Origin: Acidobacteriota bacterium
GTDB lineage: Bacteria > Acidobacteriota > Vicinamibacteria > Vicinamibacterales > Vicinamibacteraceae
DNA: 64,000 bases
Direction: 5' to 3'
Assembly: GCA_020845575.1 (NCBI GenBank)
Contig: JADLFL010000052.1
Location: forward strand, 1-64,000
Positions 43,366-51,688 of the stretch are shown here, one piece after another. Within the stretch, counting starts at the first letter, position 1. Each line of letters begins with the position of its first letter. The notes beneath the pieces are model-generated. The model saw only the letters and a list, made by a program, of their open reading frames with translations. It was not told the DNA's origin and searched no databases. Made by a program: the position numbers and the translations under genes.

Positions 43366-44766
43366 CTAGGGCGCTCCGGCCGGTGTCGATGCCGCGGCCG
43401 GCGCACCGGCGGCGCGCAGCTTCCGCATCACGCGATCCTCGATCCACTGCGCACTCCACCAGTCCACGGGTGTCACGAACTCGCCGTGCAGCACCGTGGT
43501 GAAGTGCAGGTGGTCGCCGCCCGCCAGGCCCGTCTGCCCGCTGCGTCCGAGCTCGGCGTTCATCTCGACGGCCTGTCCTTCCTGTACGCCGATCGAACTG
43601 AGGTGTGCATAGAGCGTCTGCAGGCCCATGCCGTGATCGACGATCACGCAGTTGCCATAAATCCCGAGATAACCGGCATACACCACCACGCCGCGGTTGG
43701 CAGCGAGGATCGGGGCGTGCTGCGTGGAGGCGAGGTCGAACCCGAGATGCGTCTGCCGATCCACGGACTTGCCCTGGTAGACGTACGTGCGGTCGTCGGC
43801 GAACCCGGCTTCGACCGCCGAGTTCATCATCTGACGGAACGGCCCGCGCCACAGAATCTCCTTCGCGGACTTCGTGACGCCGATCTGCCGGATCGTCTCG
43901 TTGTTCCGCCGGCGCAGCTCGCGATTGATCGCCAGGTAACTCGCGAGCAGATCGTTCGGATCGTCCACGCGCAGGTCCGGCGTGGCCTGCAGGATGGCCG
44001 GCACCACCTTCTGCAGGAACGCATCGTCGAGCGGAATCGTGCTCCTGCGGAACTGCTTGACGTTCACCCTGGAATCGAGACCCGCCTGACCGGTATTGCC
44101 CGCTTCGTCTCGTGCCCACAGCGCCACAGGCGTGTTCGGCGTCCGGTCGTACGTGAACGGGAAGAACGCCACGCGCAGGCCTGGCGCGGCGTTCGCGATG
44201 CCCGCGCCCGACGCGGGCAGGCCGGCATACTCCGTCTCGCCCACGCGCACGCCCGATTCGACGTCGGCGGGGTTCACCTGATAGACGACGACTTCCGCGC
44301 CGCCCTGGTTGATGAAGTGGAACTGCGAGAGCACCGAGAGCGTCGGCGGCGTGAGGCGCACCTGGACGTCCTTGCGCAGGGTGGACGCGACCTCGCGCAG
44401 CCCGAACAGCACGGGGCGCGTGGCCCGCACGACGATCGTCGCCGCGCCGCTCTGGAGCGCGGGTGCCGACTGTCTCCCGATCTCGCCCGTCACAGTGACC
44501 TTGTCGGCACCGGGCGTGAGCGCCAGCCCCTGCGGTGCGGCCAGCGTACCAATCGACTGCGCCTGTCCGTTCTGTTCGACGCTCACGTCCAGATCCGTGA
44601 GCGTGCCACCCGGCGAGAAGACGTCCACCTTCAACGGCGTCCTGACGCCGACGACAGCGGCGGGCGCGTCAACGGCGATCGTGGGACCTGCCGCACGACC
44701 CGCGAGGAACCACACGAGGGCCGCGGCAATCAGGACCCCCACGACGATCGACAGCAGCGTACGCAT
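43366..44766 (-). CDS. M23 family (LytM) endopeptidase, membrane-anchored
   Basis: 466 residues. One N-terminal membrane helix (about 4-24), a long periplasmic beta-rich region (25-330) and a C-terminal LytM domain: H-x3-D ligands in THLGFDLAS near residue 345, VVYAGYLGIYGNCVIVDHGMG, and the H-L-H in GGDHLHFTTV near 423. All zinc ligands are present, so it can be active on peptidoglycan cross-bridges or peptides. The Ala/Pro tail is low complexity. First gene before ctaB; a weak -10-like TACCAT lies 7 bases from the ATG. Confidence 0.92.
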   Translation of the reverse strand: MRTLLSIVVGVLIAAALVWFLAGRAAGPTIAVDAPAAVVGVRTPLKVDVFSPGGTLTDLDVSVEQNGQAQSIGTLAAPQGLALTPGADKVTVTGEIGRQSAPALQSGAATIVVRATRPVLFGLREVASTLRKDVQVRLTPPTLSVLSQFHFINQGGAEVVVYQVNPADVESGVRVGETEYAGLPASGAGIANAAPGLRVAFFPFTYDRTPNTPVALWARDEAGNTGQAGLDSRVNVKQFRRSTIPLDDAFLQKVVPAILQATPDLRVDDPNDLLASYLAINRELRRRNNETIRQIGVTKSAKEILWRGPFRQMMNSAVEAGFADDRTYVYQGKSVDRQTHLGFDLASTQHAPILAANRGVVVYAGYLGIYGNCVIVDHGMGLQTLYAHLSSIGVQEGQAVEMNAELGRSGQTGLAGGDHLHFTTVLHGEFVTPVDWWSAQWIEDRVMRKLRAAGAPAAASTPAGAP

Positions 44767-44792
44767 CTGCGCGATGGTAGCCGAATGGCGGG

Positions 44793-44821
44793 TTGACAGC
44801 CACGGGCGCTGCCCGTAGTCT
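44793..44821 (+). promoter_or_regulatory. Promoter of tRNA-Glu
   Basis: TTGACA (44793-44798), 17 bases, TAGTCT (44816-44821). The expected start is near 44829, about 14 bases before the mature tRNA. It has the only exact -35 consensus noted in the window. Confidence 0.65.
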
Positions 44822-44842
44822 TGAGAGTCTGTGTGCCCGGGC

Positions 44843-44917
44843 GGCGGTATCGTCTAGGGGTTAGGACACGTGGTTCTCAGCCACGGGACCGGGGTTCGAA
44901 TCCCCGTACCGCTACCA
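44843..44917 (+). tRNA. tRNA-Glu (CTC)
   Basis: 75 bases including encoded CCA. The acceptor stem GGCGGTA pairs with TACCGCT (G1-U72 wobble, common in tRNA-Glu), the D-arm is TCGTCTAGGGGTTAGGAC, the anticodon stem is CGTGG/CCACG with loop TTCTCAG (anticodon CTC at 44876-44878), and the T-arm is CCGGGGTTCGAATCCCCG. It reads GAG codons, the dominant Glu codon in this GC-rich DNA. Confidence 0.95.
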
Positions 44918-44936
44918 ACCATGGCACGCAGTCTGC

Positions 44937-44973
44937 CGGCAGCCCGGCGCCGCTTCCGCGGTTGGGGCTGCCG
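44937..44973 (+). terminator. Hairpin after tRNA-Glu
   Basis: CGGCAGCCC (44937-44945) pairs perfectly with GGGCTGCCG (44965-44973) across a 19-base loop. No T-run. It also lies just past the stop of the convergent gene, so it may end both. Confidence 0.45.
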
Positions 44974-44978
44974 ACGAG

Positions 44979-45587
44979 TCACCGCCCGTCCCTGTATCCG
45001 CTGTCGTAGCCGTCCCTGAACGCCTGGCGGTACTCGATCTTGTACCGTTCCCGGGACCCGAAGCGGTTGCTGTAACCCTCGTCGCCGTTGCGATACTTCT
45101 TCTTGCGCAGCGGCTCGTACCGATCGCCGTCGCGGGCGTCGTTGCGGCCGTCGCGGTAGCCATCGTCGAATCCGCGCTGGGCTGCCGGCGAGTAGGCGTA
45201 CCCGCCGCGCGGCGGTGCCACCACTCCCGGGCGGCGGTAGCTCGGATGACCCGGACGAACGGAGATGCGCACGCGGTCGTAGCCGTCGCCATATCCGCGT
45301 GCGAACCCGCGGCGGAACGCGTCGCCGCCGGCCGAGTTGTCGTGGCCCCAGCCCCTCGTTCCTCGGCGGTAGTCGGCATGCAGGCGGAAGTCGGGCCGGC
45401 GGCCACTGCGTGCGTCGCGTTCGCCGCTCCGGAGGCCTGACCTGTATCCCTCGTCGAAACTCCGCTGGAACGGTCCGCGTGCGACACCGAACTGCACGGT
45501 CGCCATGACAGGCTGTGCCAATGACAGGGCAGGCGTTCCAAGGGTGAGGAGCGAGACGAGCGAGACGACTGGCAGTGTGCGATTCAT
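44979..45587 (-). CDS. Secreted Gly/Arg/Asp-rich repeat protein, unrecognised
   Basis: 202 residues from ATG 45587, with GGAAGGGGG upstream. A signal peptide (MNRTLPVVSLVSLLTLGTPA) ends near SLAQ. The mature protein has four spaced repeats of the pattern F-x-x-G-Y-x-x-G-x-x-x-G or F-x-x-G-[YF]-x-x-G: SFDEGYRSGLRSGERDAR, AFRRGFARGYGDGYDR, GFDDGYRDGRNDARDGDRY and AFRDGYDSGYRDGR. The rest is basic and Pro/Gly-rich. No enzyme motif is seen. It is probably a periplasmic or surface protein; similar GYxxGxxDA repeats occur in unnamed acidobacterial proteins as far as I recall. Confidence 0.8.
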   Translation of the reverse strand: MNRTLPVVSLVSLLTLGTPALSLAQPVMATVQFGVARGPFQRSFDEGYRSGLRSGERDARSGRRPDFRLHADYRRGTRGWGHDNSAGGDAFRRGFARGYGDGYDRVRISVRPGHPSYRRPGVVAPPRGGYAYSPAAQRGFDDGYRDGRNDARDGDRYEPLRKKKYRNGDEGYSNRFGSRERYKIEYRQAFRDGYDSGYRDGR

Positions 45588-45676
45588 GGTGTCCCCCTTC
45601 CGGCGACACCTACCCATGAATCAAACGTCGTGCCAGTCCGGGTGTCCGCGGTGAAGGACAGCCCGGGCCGCGCGTG

Positions 45677-46171
45677 TCACTCGGTCCAGACGAGGACGTG
45701 CGAATCCTTGTGCGAACGGACGTAGAGCGGCCCGGGGCCCGCGAGCTCGAGGTCGGAGATGGACAAGTGGACCTTGTCGAAGTCGAGCTCGTCGCTCTTG
45801 AAGTCCACGCTTCCGTCGGGCGACATGCGCAGGAGCCACATTGGTAGCGACAACCGCACGAGTTTGTGCTCGTGCGTGGAGAACACAAGGATGCGCATGT
45901 GAGCGACGGCACCGCCGTGCTTGCTGCGAGCCGCGAGGGCTTTTCGCGAGACGGCCGGGCCAGCCGGCCCGTCTTCGATCAATGGCGGCACGTCCTTGAA
46001 TCGCGCGAGGACACCGGCGGCCTCGTGTTCGAAGTCGGCGAGCGATGAGGAGGGAGTGACTCGCACCTGCTGACGGACGACGTAGGCACAACTGCCGGCG
46101 AGCGCAACCACACCCACAGCCAGCAGGAGCAGTACGCCCACGAGACAGGTGACCCAGCGTCGCTTCGCCAT
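45677..46171 (-). CDS. Single-pass membrane protein, unrecognised
   Basis: 164 residues from ATG 46171 (MAKRRWVTCLVGVLLLLAVG). One membrane helix (about 7-29) with a basic N-terminus, then an extracytoplasmic part without recognised motifs (SSSLADFEHEAAGVLARFKD, ARILVFSTHEHKLVRLSLP-like beta-strands, KVHLSISDLELAGPGPLYV). The C-terminal repeated strands suggest a small beta-sandwich. Longer in-frame starts up to 46312 are less likely because they cross the divergent promoter region. Divergent from the small basic protein gene; convergence or co-transcription with the secreted repeat protein downstream is possible (89-base gap). Confidence 0.75.
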   Translation of the reverse strand: MAKRRWVTCLVGVLLLLAVGVVALAGSCAYVVRQQVRVTPSSSLADFEHEAAGVLARFKDVPPLIEDGPAGPAVSRKALAARSKHGGAVAHMRILVFSTHEHKLVRLSLPMWLLRMSPDGSVDFKSDELDFDKVHLSISDLELAGPGPLYVRSHKDSHVLVWTE

Positions 46172-46391
46172 CGGACAGGGAGACGTTATCCGCGACCCGG
46201 CCGTTCGGGCAACCGGTCGCCCTGTGACAGGACCGATACCCGGGTTGACCATGCGTCGTAGGTGGGTGGTAAGCCGGACGCTATCTCGATTCGTGGTGAG
46301 GACTCTGAGCACATATGGCGGGCCACATACGGAAAAGCACGCTATGCTTGTCGGCGCGAAAACCTATCATCTCTCTCACGGAGTCCAGTAC

Positions 46392-46688
46392 ATGGCAAAG
46401 TCCCGCAAATCGGCGAAGGCAGCATCCGGCAGCAACGAACTGGTGACGTGGGCGCTCCACGGTCTCGAACAACTGATCGAGAGCACGCGCGAGCGTCTGC
46501 GCGAGCTCGAGGCACACGCGCGCAAGCTGCGTGGCGACGGGAAGGCCACCGTGGCCGCATCGGCGGCCGAGTCGACTGCCAAGGCACCGAAGGCTCGCAA
46601 GAAGCGCAAGCTCAGCGCCGACGCGCGTCGCCGCATCGCCGAGGCGCAGAAGCGCCGGTGGGCCAAGGTGCGGGCCGCCAAGGGGTAG
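46392..46688 (+). CDS. Small basic Lys/Ala-rich protein, likely nucleic-acid binding
   Basis: 98 residues from ATG 46392, with GGAG 8 bases upstream and a -10-like TATGCT at 46343-46348. The N-terminus is Lys/Ser-rich, residues 16-45 form a charged amphipathic helix (HGLEQLIESTRERLRELEAH), and the tail KARKKRKLSADARRRIAEAQ with KRRWAKVRAAKG resembles the histone H1-like or S-A-x-A-R-x-R-I-A-x-A-Q-K-x-R-W tail found in small DNA-associated proteins of several phyla. The function is inferred from composition only. The 220-base upstream gap is relatively AT-rich for this window. Confidence 0.8.
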   Translation: MAKSRKSAKAASGSNELVTWALHGLEQLIESTRERLRELEAHARKLRGDGKATVAASAAESTAKAPKARKKRKLSADARRRIAEAQKRRWAKVRAAKG

Positions 46689-46708
46689 CCATCATGACGG
46701 GCCGCGTG

Positions 46709-48007
46709 TCACCCTCGACGCGCGGCCTTGAATGCCTTGTGCGCGGCGCGAATCGTTTCCTCCACGTGCCGCCGCGTGTGCGCGCCGCTCAGGAACCACG
46801 CCTCGAATTGCGACGGCGGCAGATAGATGCCCTGCGCCAGCATCGCCCGGAAGAACCTGCCGTACGCCCCCGCGTCGGCCATCCGCGCATCGTCGTAGTT
46901 CATCACCGGGCGATCGGTGAAGAACACGGTGAGTAGTGACCCCACCCTGTTGATGCTCACGTCGACACCCGCGCGCTGCGCGGCGTCGACCAGTCCTTCC
47001 GCTAGCCGTGCGCCCAGGCGTTCGAGCTTCAGATACAACGCGTCGCTCAGGTGCGACAGGGTCCAGAGGCCCGCCGTCATCGCCAGCGGGTTACCCGAGA
47101 GTGTGCCTGCCTGATAGACGGGACCGTCCGGTGCCACCTGGCGCATCAGATCCTCGCGTCCGCCGTACGCGCCGACAGGCAGGCCGCCGCCGATGATCTT
47201 GCCGAGACAAGTCAGGTCGGGTCGCACGCCGAGCAGGTGCTGCGCGCCACCGCGCGAGGCCCTGAACCCGCTGATCACTTCGTCGAACACGAGCAGCGCC
47301 CCTGTGCGATCGCACAGCGCGCGGAGGCCTTCGAGGAAACCGGGCTCCGGCGGCACGAGTCCCATGTTGCCGGCGATCGGCTCGACGAGGACTGCGGCCA
47401 CGCCGCGCTTCGTTCGCTTGACGATGGCTTCGACAGACGCGAGGTCGTTGTAGCGGGCCGTCAGCGTGAGTGCGGCGATGGCGGGAGGCACGCCGGGCGA
47501 CGTCGGCACGCCGAGCGTGATCGCGCCGCTGCCTGCCTCCACGAGGAATCCGTCGGCATGCCCGTGATAACAGCCGGCGAACTTCACGATCGCATCGCGG
47601 CCCGTTGCCGCGCGCGCCACGCGCAGCGCGCTCATCGTGGCTTCGGTCCCCGAACTCGTGAATCGCACCACTGCCATCGACGGCACGAGTGTGCGGACCG
47701 TCTCGGCCATCTCGATCTCGAGCCGCGTCGGTGCGCCGAAGCTCGTGCCGTGCCTTGCGGCAGTCGCCAGTGCGTCGAGCAGACCCTTCGGGGCGTGCCC
47801 GAGAATCAGCGGTCCCCACGACATCACGTAGTCGAGGTACGTGCGCCCATCCTCGTCGGTGATGCGCGCGCCCTTCGCCCGCCTGATGAATCGCGGCGTG
47901 CCGCCAACCGCCTTGAACGCCCGCACGGGGCTGTTCACCCCTCCGGGCATCACCTGTCGCGCGCGTGCGAACAACTGCGCGGATCGCACAGACTTTCCTG
48001 CTGACAT
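46709..48007 (-). CDS. hemL: Glutamate-1-semialdehyde 2,1-aminomutase
   Basis: 432 residues, typical length. Class III aminotransferase fold with PLP: MPGGVNSPVRAFKAVGG at the start (family signature), TSSGTEATMSALR (phosphate contact), YHGHADGFL, LVFDEVISGFR and the PLP Lys in CLGKIIGGGLPVGAYGG near residue 268. It converts glutamate-1-semialdehyde to 5-aminolevulinate, following HemA in the C5 pathway. AGAGGT precedes the ATG. It is the last gene of the minus-strand heme run, 21 bases after hemB. Confidence 0.96.
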   Translation of the reverse strand: MSAGKSVRSAQLFARARQVMPGGVNSPVRAFKAVGGTPRFIRRAKGARITDEDGRTYLDYVMSWGPLILGHAPKGLLDALATAARHGTSFGAPTRLEIEMAETVRTLVPSMAVVRFTSSGTEATMSALRVARAATGRDAIVKFAGCYHGHADGFLVEAGSGAITLGVPTSPGVPPAIAALTLTARYNDLASVEAIVKRTKRGVAAVLVEPIAGNMGLVPPEPGFLEGLRALCDRTGALLVFDEVISGFRASRGGAQHLLGVRPDLTCLGKIIGGGLPVGAYGGREDLMRQVAPDGPVYQAGTLSGNPLAMTAGLWTLSHLSDALYLKLERLGARLAEGLVDAAQRAGVDVSINRVGSLLTVFFTDRPVMNYDDARMADAGAYGRFFRAMLAQGIYLPPSQFEAWFLSGAHTRRHVEETIRAAHKAFKAARRG

Positions 48008-48028
48008 GAGACCTCTATCGAGTGTGGG

Positions 48029-49012
48029 TCACGACCGGCGCGTGAGCTGCCGTGCCGCGTCCCTGGCGTAGTACGTGATGATGGCGTCGGCTCCGGCGCG
48101 CCTGATGGCGATGAGGGACTCCATCATCGCGCGCGGTTCGTCGATCCATCCGTTGGCGCCCGCGGCCTTCACCATCGAGTACTCGCCGCTCACGTGATAG
48201 GCCACCGTCGGCAGGCCGAACGTGTCCTTCACGCGCCAGAGAATGTCGAGATAAGGCAGCGCGGGCTTGACCATCACCATGTCCGCACCCTGATCGACGT
48301 CGAGCGCCACCTGCCTCAACGCTTCACGCGCGTTGGCCGGATCCATCTGATGACTGCGGCGATCGCCGAAGGCGGGCGTCGAATCGGCAGCATCCCTGAA
48401 CGGTCCATAGAACGCCGACGCATACTTGGCGGCGTAACTCATCACCGCCGTGCCTGCATGCCCCGCCGCGTCGAGCGCCTCGCGGATGGCGCCGATACGC
48501 CCGTCCATCATGTCCGACGGCGCCACGATGTCGGCACCGGCTTTGGCGTGCGACAGCGCTTCCAGCACGAGTAACTCCACGGTCGGGTCGTTCTCCACGA
48601 CGCCGTTGGTGACGATGCCGCAGTGACCGTGGGATGTGTATTCGCAGAGACACACGTCGGTGACGATGACGGTGTCCGGATGTGTTGCGCGGATGGCACG
48701 CACCGCCTCCTGGACGGGGCCGTGCGGATCGCTCGCGCTCGTCCCGCGTTCATCCTTGTGCGCGGGAAGGCCGAAGAGCAGGACCGACGTCACGCCATCG
48801 CCCGCCGCCGCGCCGACCTCCTCCACGATCGTGTCGACCGACATCTGCGCCACACCTGGCATCGATGCGATCGGCTTGCGCACGCCTTCACCGAAACAGA
48901 CAAACAGCGGATAGATGAGCTGCGACGGCTCCAGGTGCGTCTCGCGCACGAGTGCGCGAATCCCGGGCGTGCGCCGGAGCCGCCGGGGGCGGTGCGTCAG
49001 ATCGAGAGGCAT
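48029..49012 (-). CDS. hemB: Porphobilinogen synthase (ALA dehydratase)
   Basis: 327 residues. Condenses two 5-aminolevulinates to porphobilinogen. The Cys cluster [15 protein letters not shown] near residue 120 is the zinc-dependent form of the active site. The two Schiff-base lysines lie in [18 protein letters not shown] near 197 and [13 protein letters not shown] near 248. QLIYPLFV near the N-terminus is the usual start of the barrel. It follows the cobA-hemD fusion by 6 bases and precedes hemL. Zn use distinguishes it from Mg-type enzymes. Confidence 0.96.
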   Translation of the reverse strand: MPLDLTHRPRRLRRTPGIRALVRETHLEPSQLIYPLFVCFGEGVRKPIASMPGVAQMSVDTIVEEVGAAAGDGVTSVLLFGLPAHKDERGTSASDPHGPVQEAVRAIRATHPDTVIVTDVCLCEYTSHGHCGIVTNGVVENDPTVELLVLEALSHAKAGADIVAPSDMMDGRIGAIREALDAAGHAGTAVMSYAAKYASAFYGPFRDAADSTPAFGDRRSHQMDPANAREALRQVALDVDQGADMVMVKPALPYLDILWRVKDTFGLPTVAYHVSGEYSMVKAAGANGWIDEPRAMMESLIAIRRAGADAIITYYARDAARQLTRRS

Positions 49013-49018
49013 GCAGTC

Positions 49019-50551
49019 TCAGCGCCGCGCGCGCACGTGCGCCACGATGGCGTCGGCGAGCGAGGCGATGGTGTACGGCGCGCCGGGCATGATGCTCGTG
49101 GCGACGCCGAGTTGCTGGGCGGCTTCTGCCGTCACCGGCCCGATCGAGGCGACGGCCACCTGCCGCAGCAGGTCGGCTGCCTGGTCCTCGCCGAGGTTGG
49201 TCACGAAGTGCCGCACGCTCGACGCGCTCGTGAACGTCACGATGTCCACGTCGCCTTCGAGCAGTTGCTTGTAGATATCGGGCTGGCCTTCCTGGCCCCA
49301 CGTGGCGCGCACCGTGCGATACGCCGCGATGTCGTCGACGTGCGCACCGGCCCTGCGCAGTTCATCGGGCAGGATCTCGCGCGCGATGTCGGCGCGCGGC
49401 AGCAACATGCGCAACCCGTCGAGGTGCCCCGTGACTTTCAGCGCCGCGATCACGCCTTCCGCCCGATCCTCCTCCGGCGTGACGTCGACGCGCAGGTGCA
49501 GGCGTTGCAGGCGCTCGGCCGTCGCGGGACCGACGGCGCAGAGACGCGGGCCGTGCAGGTCGCGGATGTCGCGCACGCGCGACAGCGCGCGTCTCATGAA
49601 ATGGTCGACGCCGTTGGCGCTCGTGAACACCAGCCAGTGGTACCGCGAGATGTCGGCGATGGCGGCGTCGATTTCGGTGTAGTCATCGAGTGGTTCGATG
49701 CGGATCGACGGCGCCTGGATGACGTCGGCACCCAGATCGACAAGCCGATCCACGAACTCGCCAGCCTGTTCGCGCGATCGCGTGACGACGATGCGCGTGC
49801 CGAAGAGAGGGCGCTCATCGAACCAGCGGAGATGTTCACGCAGGCCGCACGACGGGCCGACCACGAGGACCGCCGGTGCTTGCGGCGGTTGTGCCTCGAA
49901 CTGGCGCGCGAGTTCCCCGAGTGTGCCGGCCGTGGTGCGCTGCCGCGGCGTGGTGCCGTCGTACACCACTGCCGCCGAGTCGTCGGCGGGTCTGCCATGC
50001 AGGAGCAGCTGCGACGCCACGCGCGCGAGTTGGCGCGGCCCGGCGTAGCAGACCAGCGTGCCGTCGACGCGCGCGAGTTGGCTCCAGTCCAGCTCGGGCG
50101 CCTTCTGGTCGCCGTCTTCGTAGCCGCGGATGAACGTCAGCGTGTTGCCCGATCCGGGATACGTGACGGGGATGCCTGCATACGCCGGGATGCCCACGAG
50201 CGCGGGCACGCCAGGCACCACTTCGAAGCCGATGCCCTGCTCGTGCAGGAACAGCGCTTCCTTGCCGCCGCTGTCGAACACGAAGGGGTCACCCCACTTC
50301 AGGCGGACCACGGACTTGCCCTCGCGGGCCTTCTCGGCAAGCAGCAGGCAGATCGCATTCTGCGCCGGTTCATCTGGCGCCGCGTTGCCCACCTCGATGC
50401 ACTCGGCGTCGGGGCGTGCCATCCGTAGCAGCCGCGGATGGATCAGCGCGTCGTGGACGACAACGTCAGCGCTGGCGAGACAGCGCAGCCCACGCACCGA
50501 GATCAGGGATGGATCCCCCGGGCCGGCGCCCACGATGGACACGGGAGTCAT
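49019..50551 (-). CDS. cobA-hemD: Uroporphyrinogen-III C-methyltransferase/uroporphyrinogen-III synthase fusion
   Basis: 510 residues from ATG 50551. Residues 1-240 are a SUMT (CobA/CysG-A) domain: VSIVGAGPGDPSLISVRG, VVHDALIHPRL, RLKWGDPFVFDSGGKEALF and VPGVPALVGIPAYAGIPVT (SAM binding). Residues about 255-510 are HemD: TRIVVTRSREQAGEFVDRL, VFTSANGVDHFM, CAVGPATAERL and TFTSASSVRHFV. One chain would close the uroporphyrinogen III ring and methylate it to precorrin-2 for siroheme or cobalamin. TAAGAT 7 bases before the ATG suggests its own leaderless start inside the hem run. Confidence 0.94.
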   Translation of the reverse strand: MTPVSIVGAGPGDPSLISVRGLRCLASADVVVHDALIHPRLLRMARPDAECIEVGNAAPDEPAQNAICLLLAEKAREGKSVVRLKWGDPFVFDSGGKEALFLHEQGIGFEVVPGVPALVGIPAYAGIPVTYPGSGNTLTFIRGYEDGDQKAPELDWSQLARVDGTLVCYAGPRQLARVASQLLLHGRPADDSAAVVYDGTTPRQRTTAGTLGELARQFEAQPPQAPAVLVVGPSCGLREHLRWFDERPLFGTRIVVTRSREQAGEFVDRLVDLGADVIQAPSIRIEPLDDYTEIDAAIADISRYHWLVFTSANGVDHFMRRALSRVRDIRDLHGPRLCAVGPATAERLQRLHLRVDVTPEEDRAEGVIAALKVTGHLDGLRMLLPRADIAREILPDELRRAGAHVDDIAAYRTVRATWGQEGQPDIYKQLLEGDVDIVTFTSASSVRHFVTNLGEDQAADLLRQVAVASIGPVTAEAAQQLGVATSIMPGAPYTIASLADAIVAHVRARR

Positions 50552-50558
50552 GCGGGGC

Positions 50559-50564
50559 ATCTTA
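50559..50564 (-). promoter_or_regulatory. -10-like TAAGAT before cobA-hemD
   Basis: On the minus strand TAAGAT ends 7 bases before ATG 50551. With the hairpin at 50640 upstream it could start a new transcript for cobA-hemD, hemB and hemL. Confidence 0.35.
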
Positions 50565-50639
50565 CAGCGAACGCCCGCCGGCCATGGGGCCTGCCCTCCG
50601 TAGCTGTGCAGCAGCAGAGAGGGTGGCCGCCCGCTCGGA

Positions 50640-50664
50640 TCGGGCACCCACAACGGGTGCCCGA
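50640..50664. repeat. Strong palindrome between hemC and cobA-hemD
   Basis: A 10-bp perfect stem TCGGGCACCC/GGGTGCCCGA with loop ACAAC. Shares the arms GGGCACCC and GGGTGCCC with 2715-2735. In the 159-base gap it may attenuate read-through from hemC. Next to it, 50588-50628 looks like a decayed copy of the 38-base element (GGCCTGCC...CCGTAGC). Confidence 0.6.
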
Positions 50665-50710
50665 CATCTTCGGGCGAGGCGCGTGCAACTCCTTCGTCGG
50701 ACCGCGGAGA

Positions 50711-51688
50711 TTAGTCGTGTCCGGGCAGCGGGCCGTCGTATTCGCGGACCGCGTCGAGGATGGTGCCGGCGCCGTCGGCGAGGAGACGGTCGGCGACCTG
50801 TTCCCCGAGTGCTTCCGGATCCGACGCCTGTCCGAAGCCGATCGCGCGCACTTCCGTGTCGCTCTCGATCGACGTGACGCACGCGAGCATCTCGAGGCCG
50901 CCGTCTGCCGTCGCGCGGCAATGCGCGCCGAGAGGAAGCTGGCATCCGCCGCCGAGGGCCACGACGAGCGCGCGTTCGGCGCGCAGCGCCACATCGGCAG
51001 CCGGATCGGCGATCGCCACCAGCGTCTGCGTGACGTCGTCGGCATCCTCGCGACATTCGATGGCCACGATGCCCTGGCCTGGCGCCGGGATGCACACGTC
51101 GATGGGAAGGCAGCCGCTGATGCGATCGCCGCGATCGAGCCGCTGTAGTCCGGCGGCGGCCAGGACGAGCGCGTCGTATTCGCCGCTGTCGAGCTTGCGT
51201 AGCCGAGTGTCCACGTTGCCGCGCACGGGCAGGAACTCGGCACCGGGCAGTTGCCTGTGCAGTTGAGCCACGCGCCGCACGCTGCTCGTGCCGATCCGCG
51301 GCGTGTCGCCGAGCGCGCCGCGCAACTGGGCGACGCGCGCATCGCCGAGCGTCCGTCCGTCGGGCAGCACCACGGCGTCGCGTGCGTCGGCGCGCGGCAG
51401 CACACCGGCGATGTGCAGGCCGTCGGGCAACGTCACGGCCATGTCCTTCGCGCTGTGGACGGCGACGTCGATCTCGCCGGCGAGCAGCGCGTCCTCGATC
51501 TCCTTGACGAAGAGCCGCTTGCCGCCGATGTCCGAGAGCGGCGCGTCCTGGAGGCGGTCGCCGTCCGTCCTGATGACGACGATCTCGCACGGCGCCACGC
51601 CGAGGGCGTCGAGACGCGCCTTGACGGTGTTGGCCTGCCACAGCGCCAGCGCGCTCCCGCGCGTGCCGATCCGCCACGCGAGGCTCAT
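50711..51688 (-). CDS. hemC: Hydroxymethylbilane synthase (porphobilinogen deaminase)
   Basis: 325 residues. Links four porphobilinogens into hydroxymethylbilane. Motifs: RIGTRGSALALWQA at the start, EIDVAVHSAKDMAV near residue 74 (catalytic Asp), GTSSVRRVAQL near 127, VRGNVDTRLRKLDSGEYDA near 146 and the dipyrromethane cofactor Cys in LGGGCQLPLG near 240. The ATG overlaps the hemA stop by four bases (ATGA), so hemA and hemC are coupled. Confidence 0.96.
   Translation of the reverse strand: MSLAWRIGTRGSALALWQANTVKARLDALGVAPCEIVVIRTDGDRLQDAPLSDIGGKRLFVKEIEDALLAGEIDVAVHSAKDMAVTLPDGLHIAGVLPRADARDAVVLPDGRTLGDARVAQLRGALGDTPRIGTSSVRRVAQLHRQLPGAEFLPVRGNVDTRLRKLDSGEYDALVLAAAGLQRLDRGDRISGCLPIDVCIPAPGQGIVAIECREDADDVTQTLVAIADPAADVALRAERALVVALGGGCQLPLGAHCRATADGGLEMLACVTSIESDTEVRAIGFGQASDPEALGEQVADRLLADGAGTILDAVREYDGPLPGHD

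Noticed and set aside
44843-44917. tRNA-adjacent integration site for a genomic island
   Set aside because: No direct repeat of the tRNA 3' end, integrase or composition shift was seen next to tRNA-Glu.
45215-45508. Plus-strand frames antisense to the secreted repeat protein
   Set aside because: Low-complexity Arg/Gly shadow of the repeats; no ribosome site or promoter.
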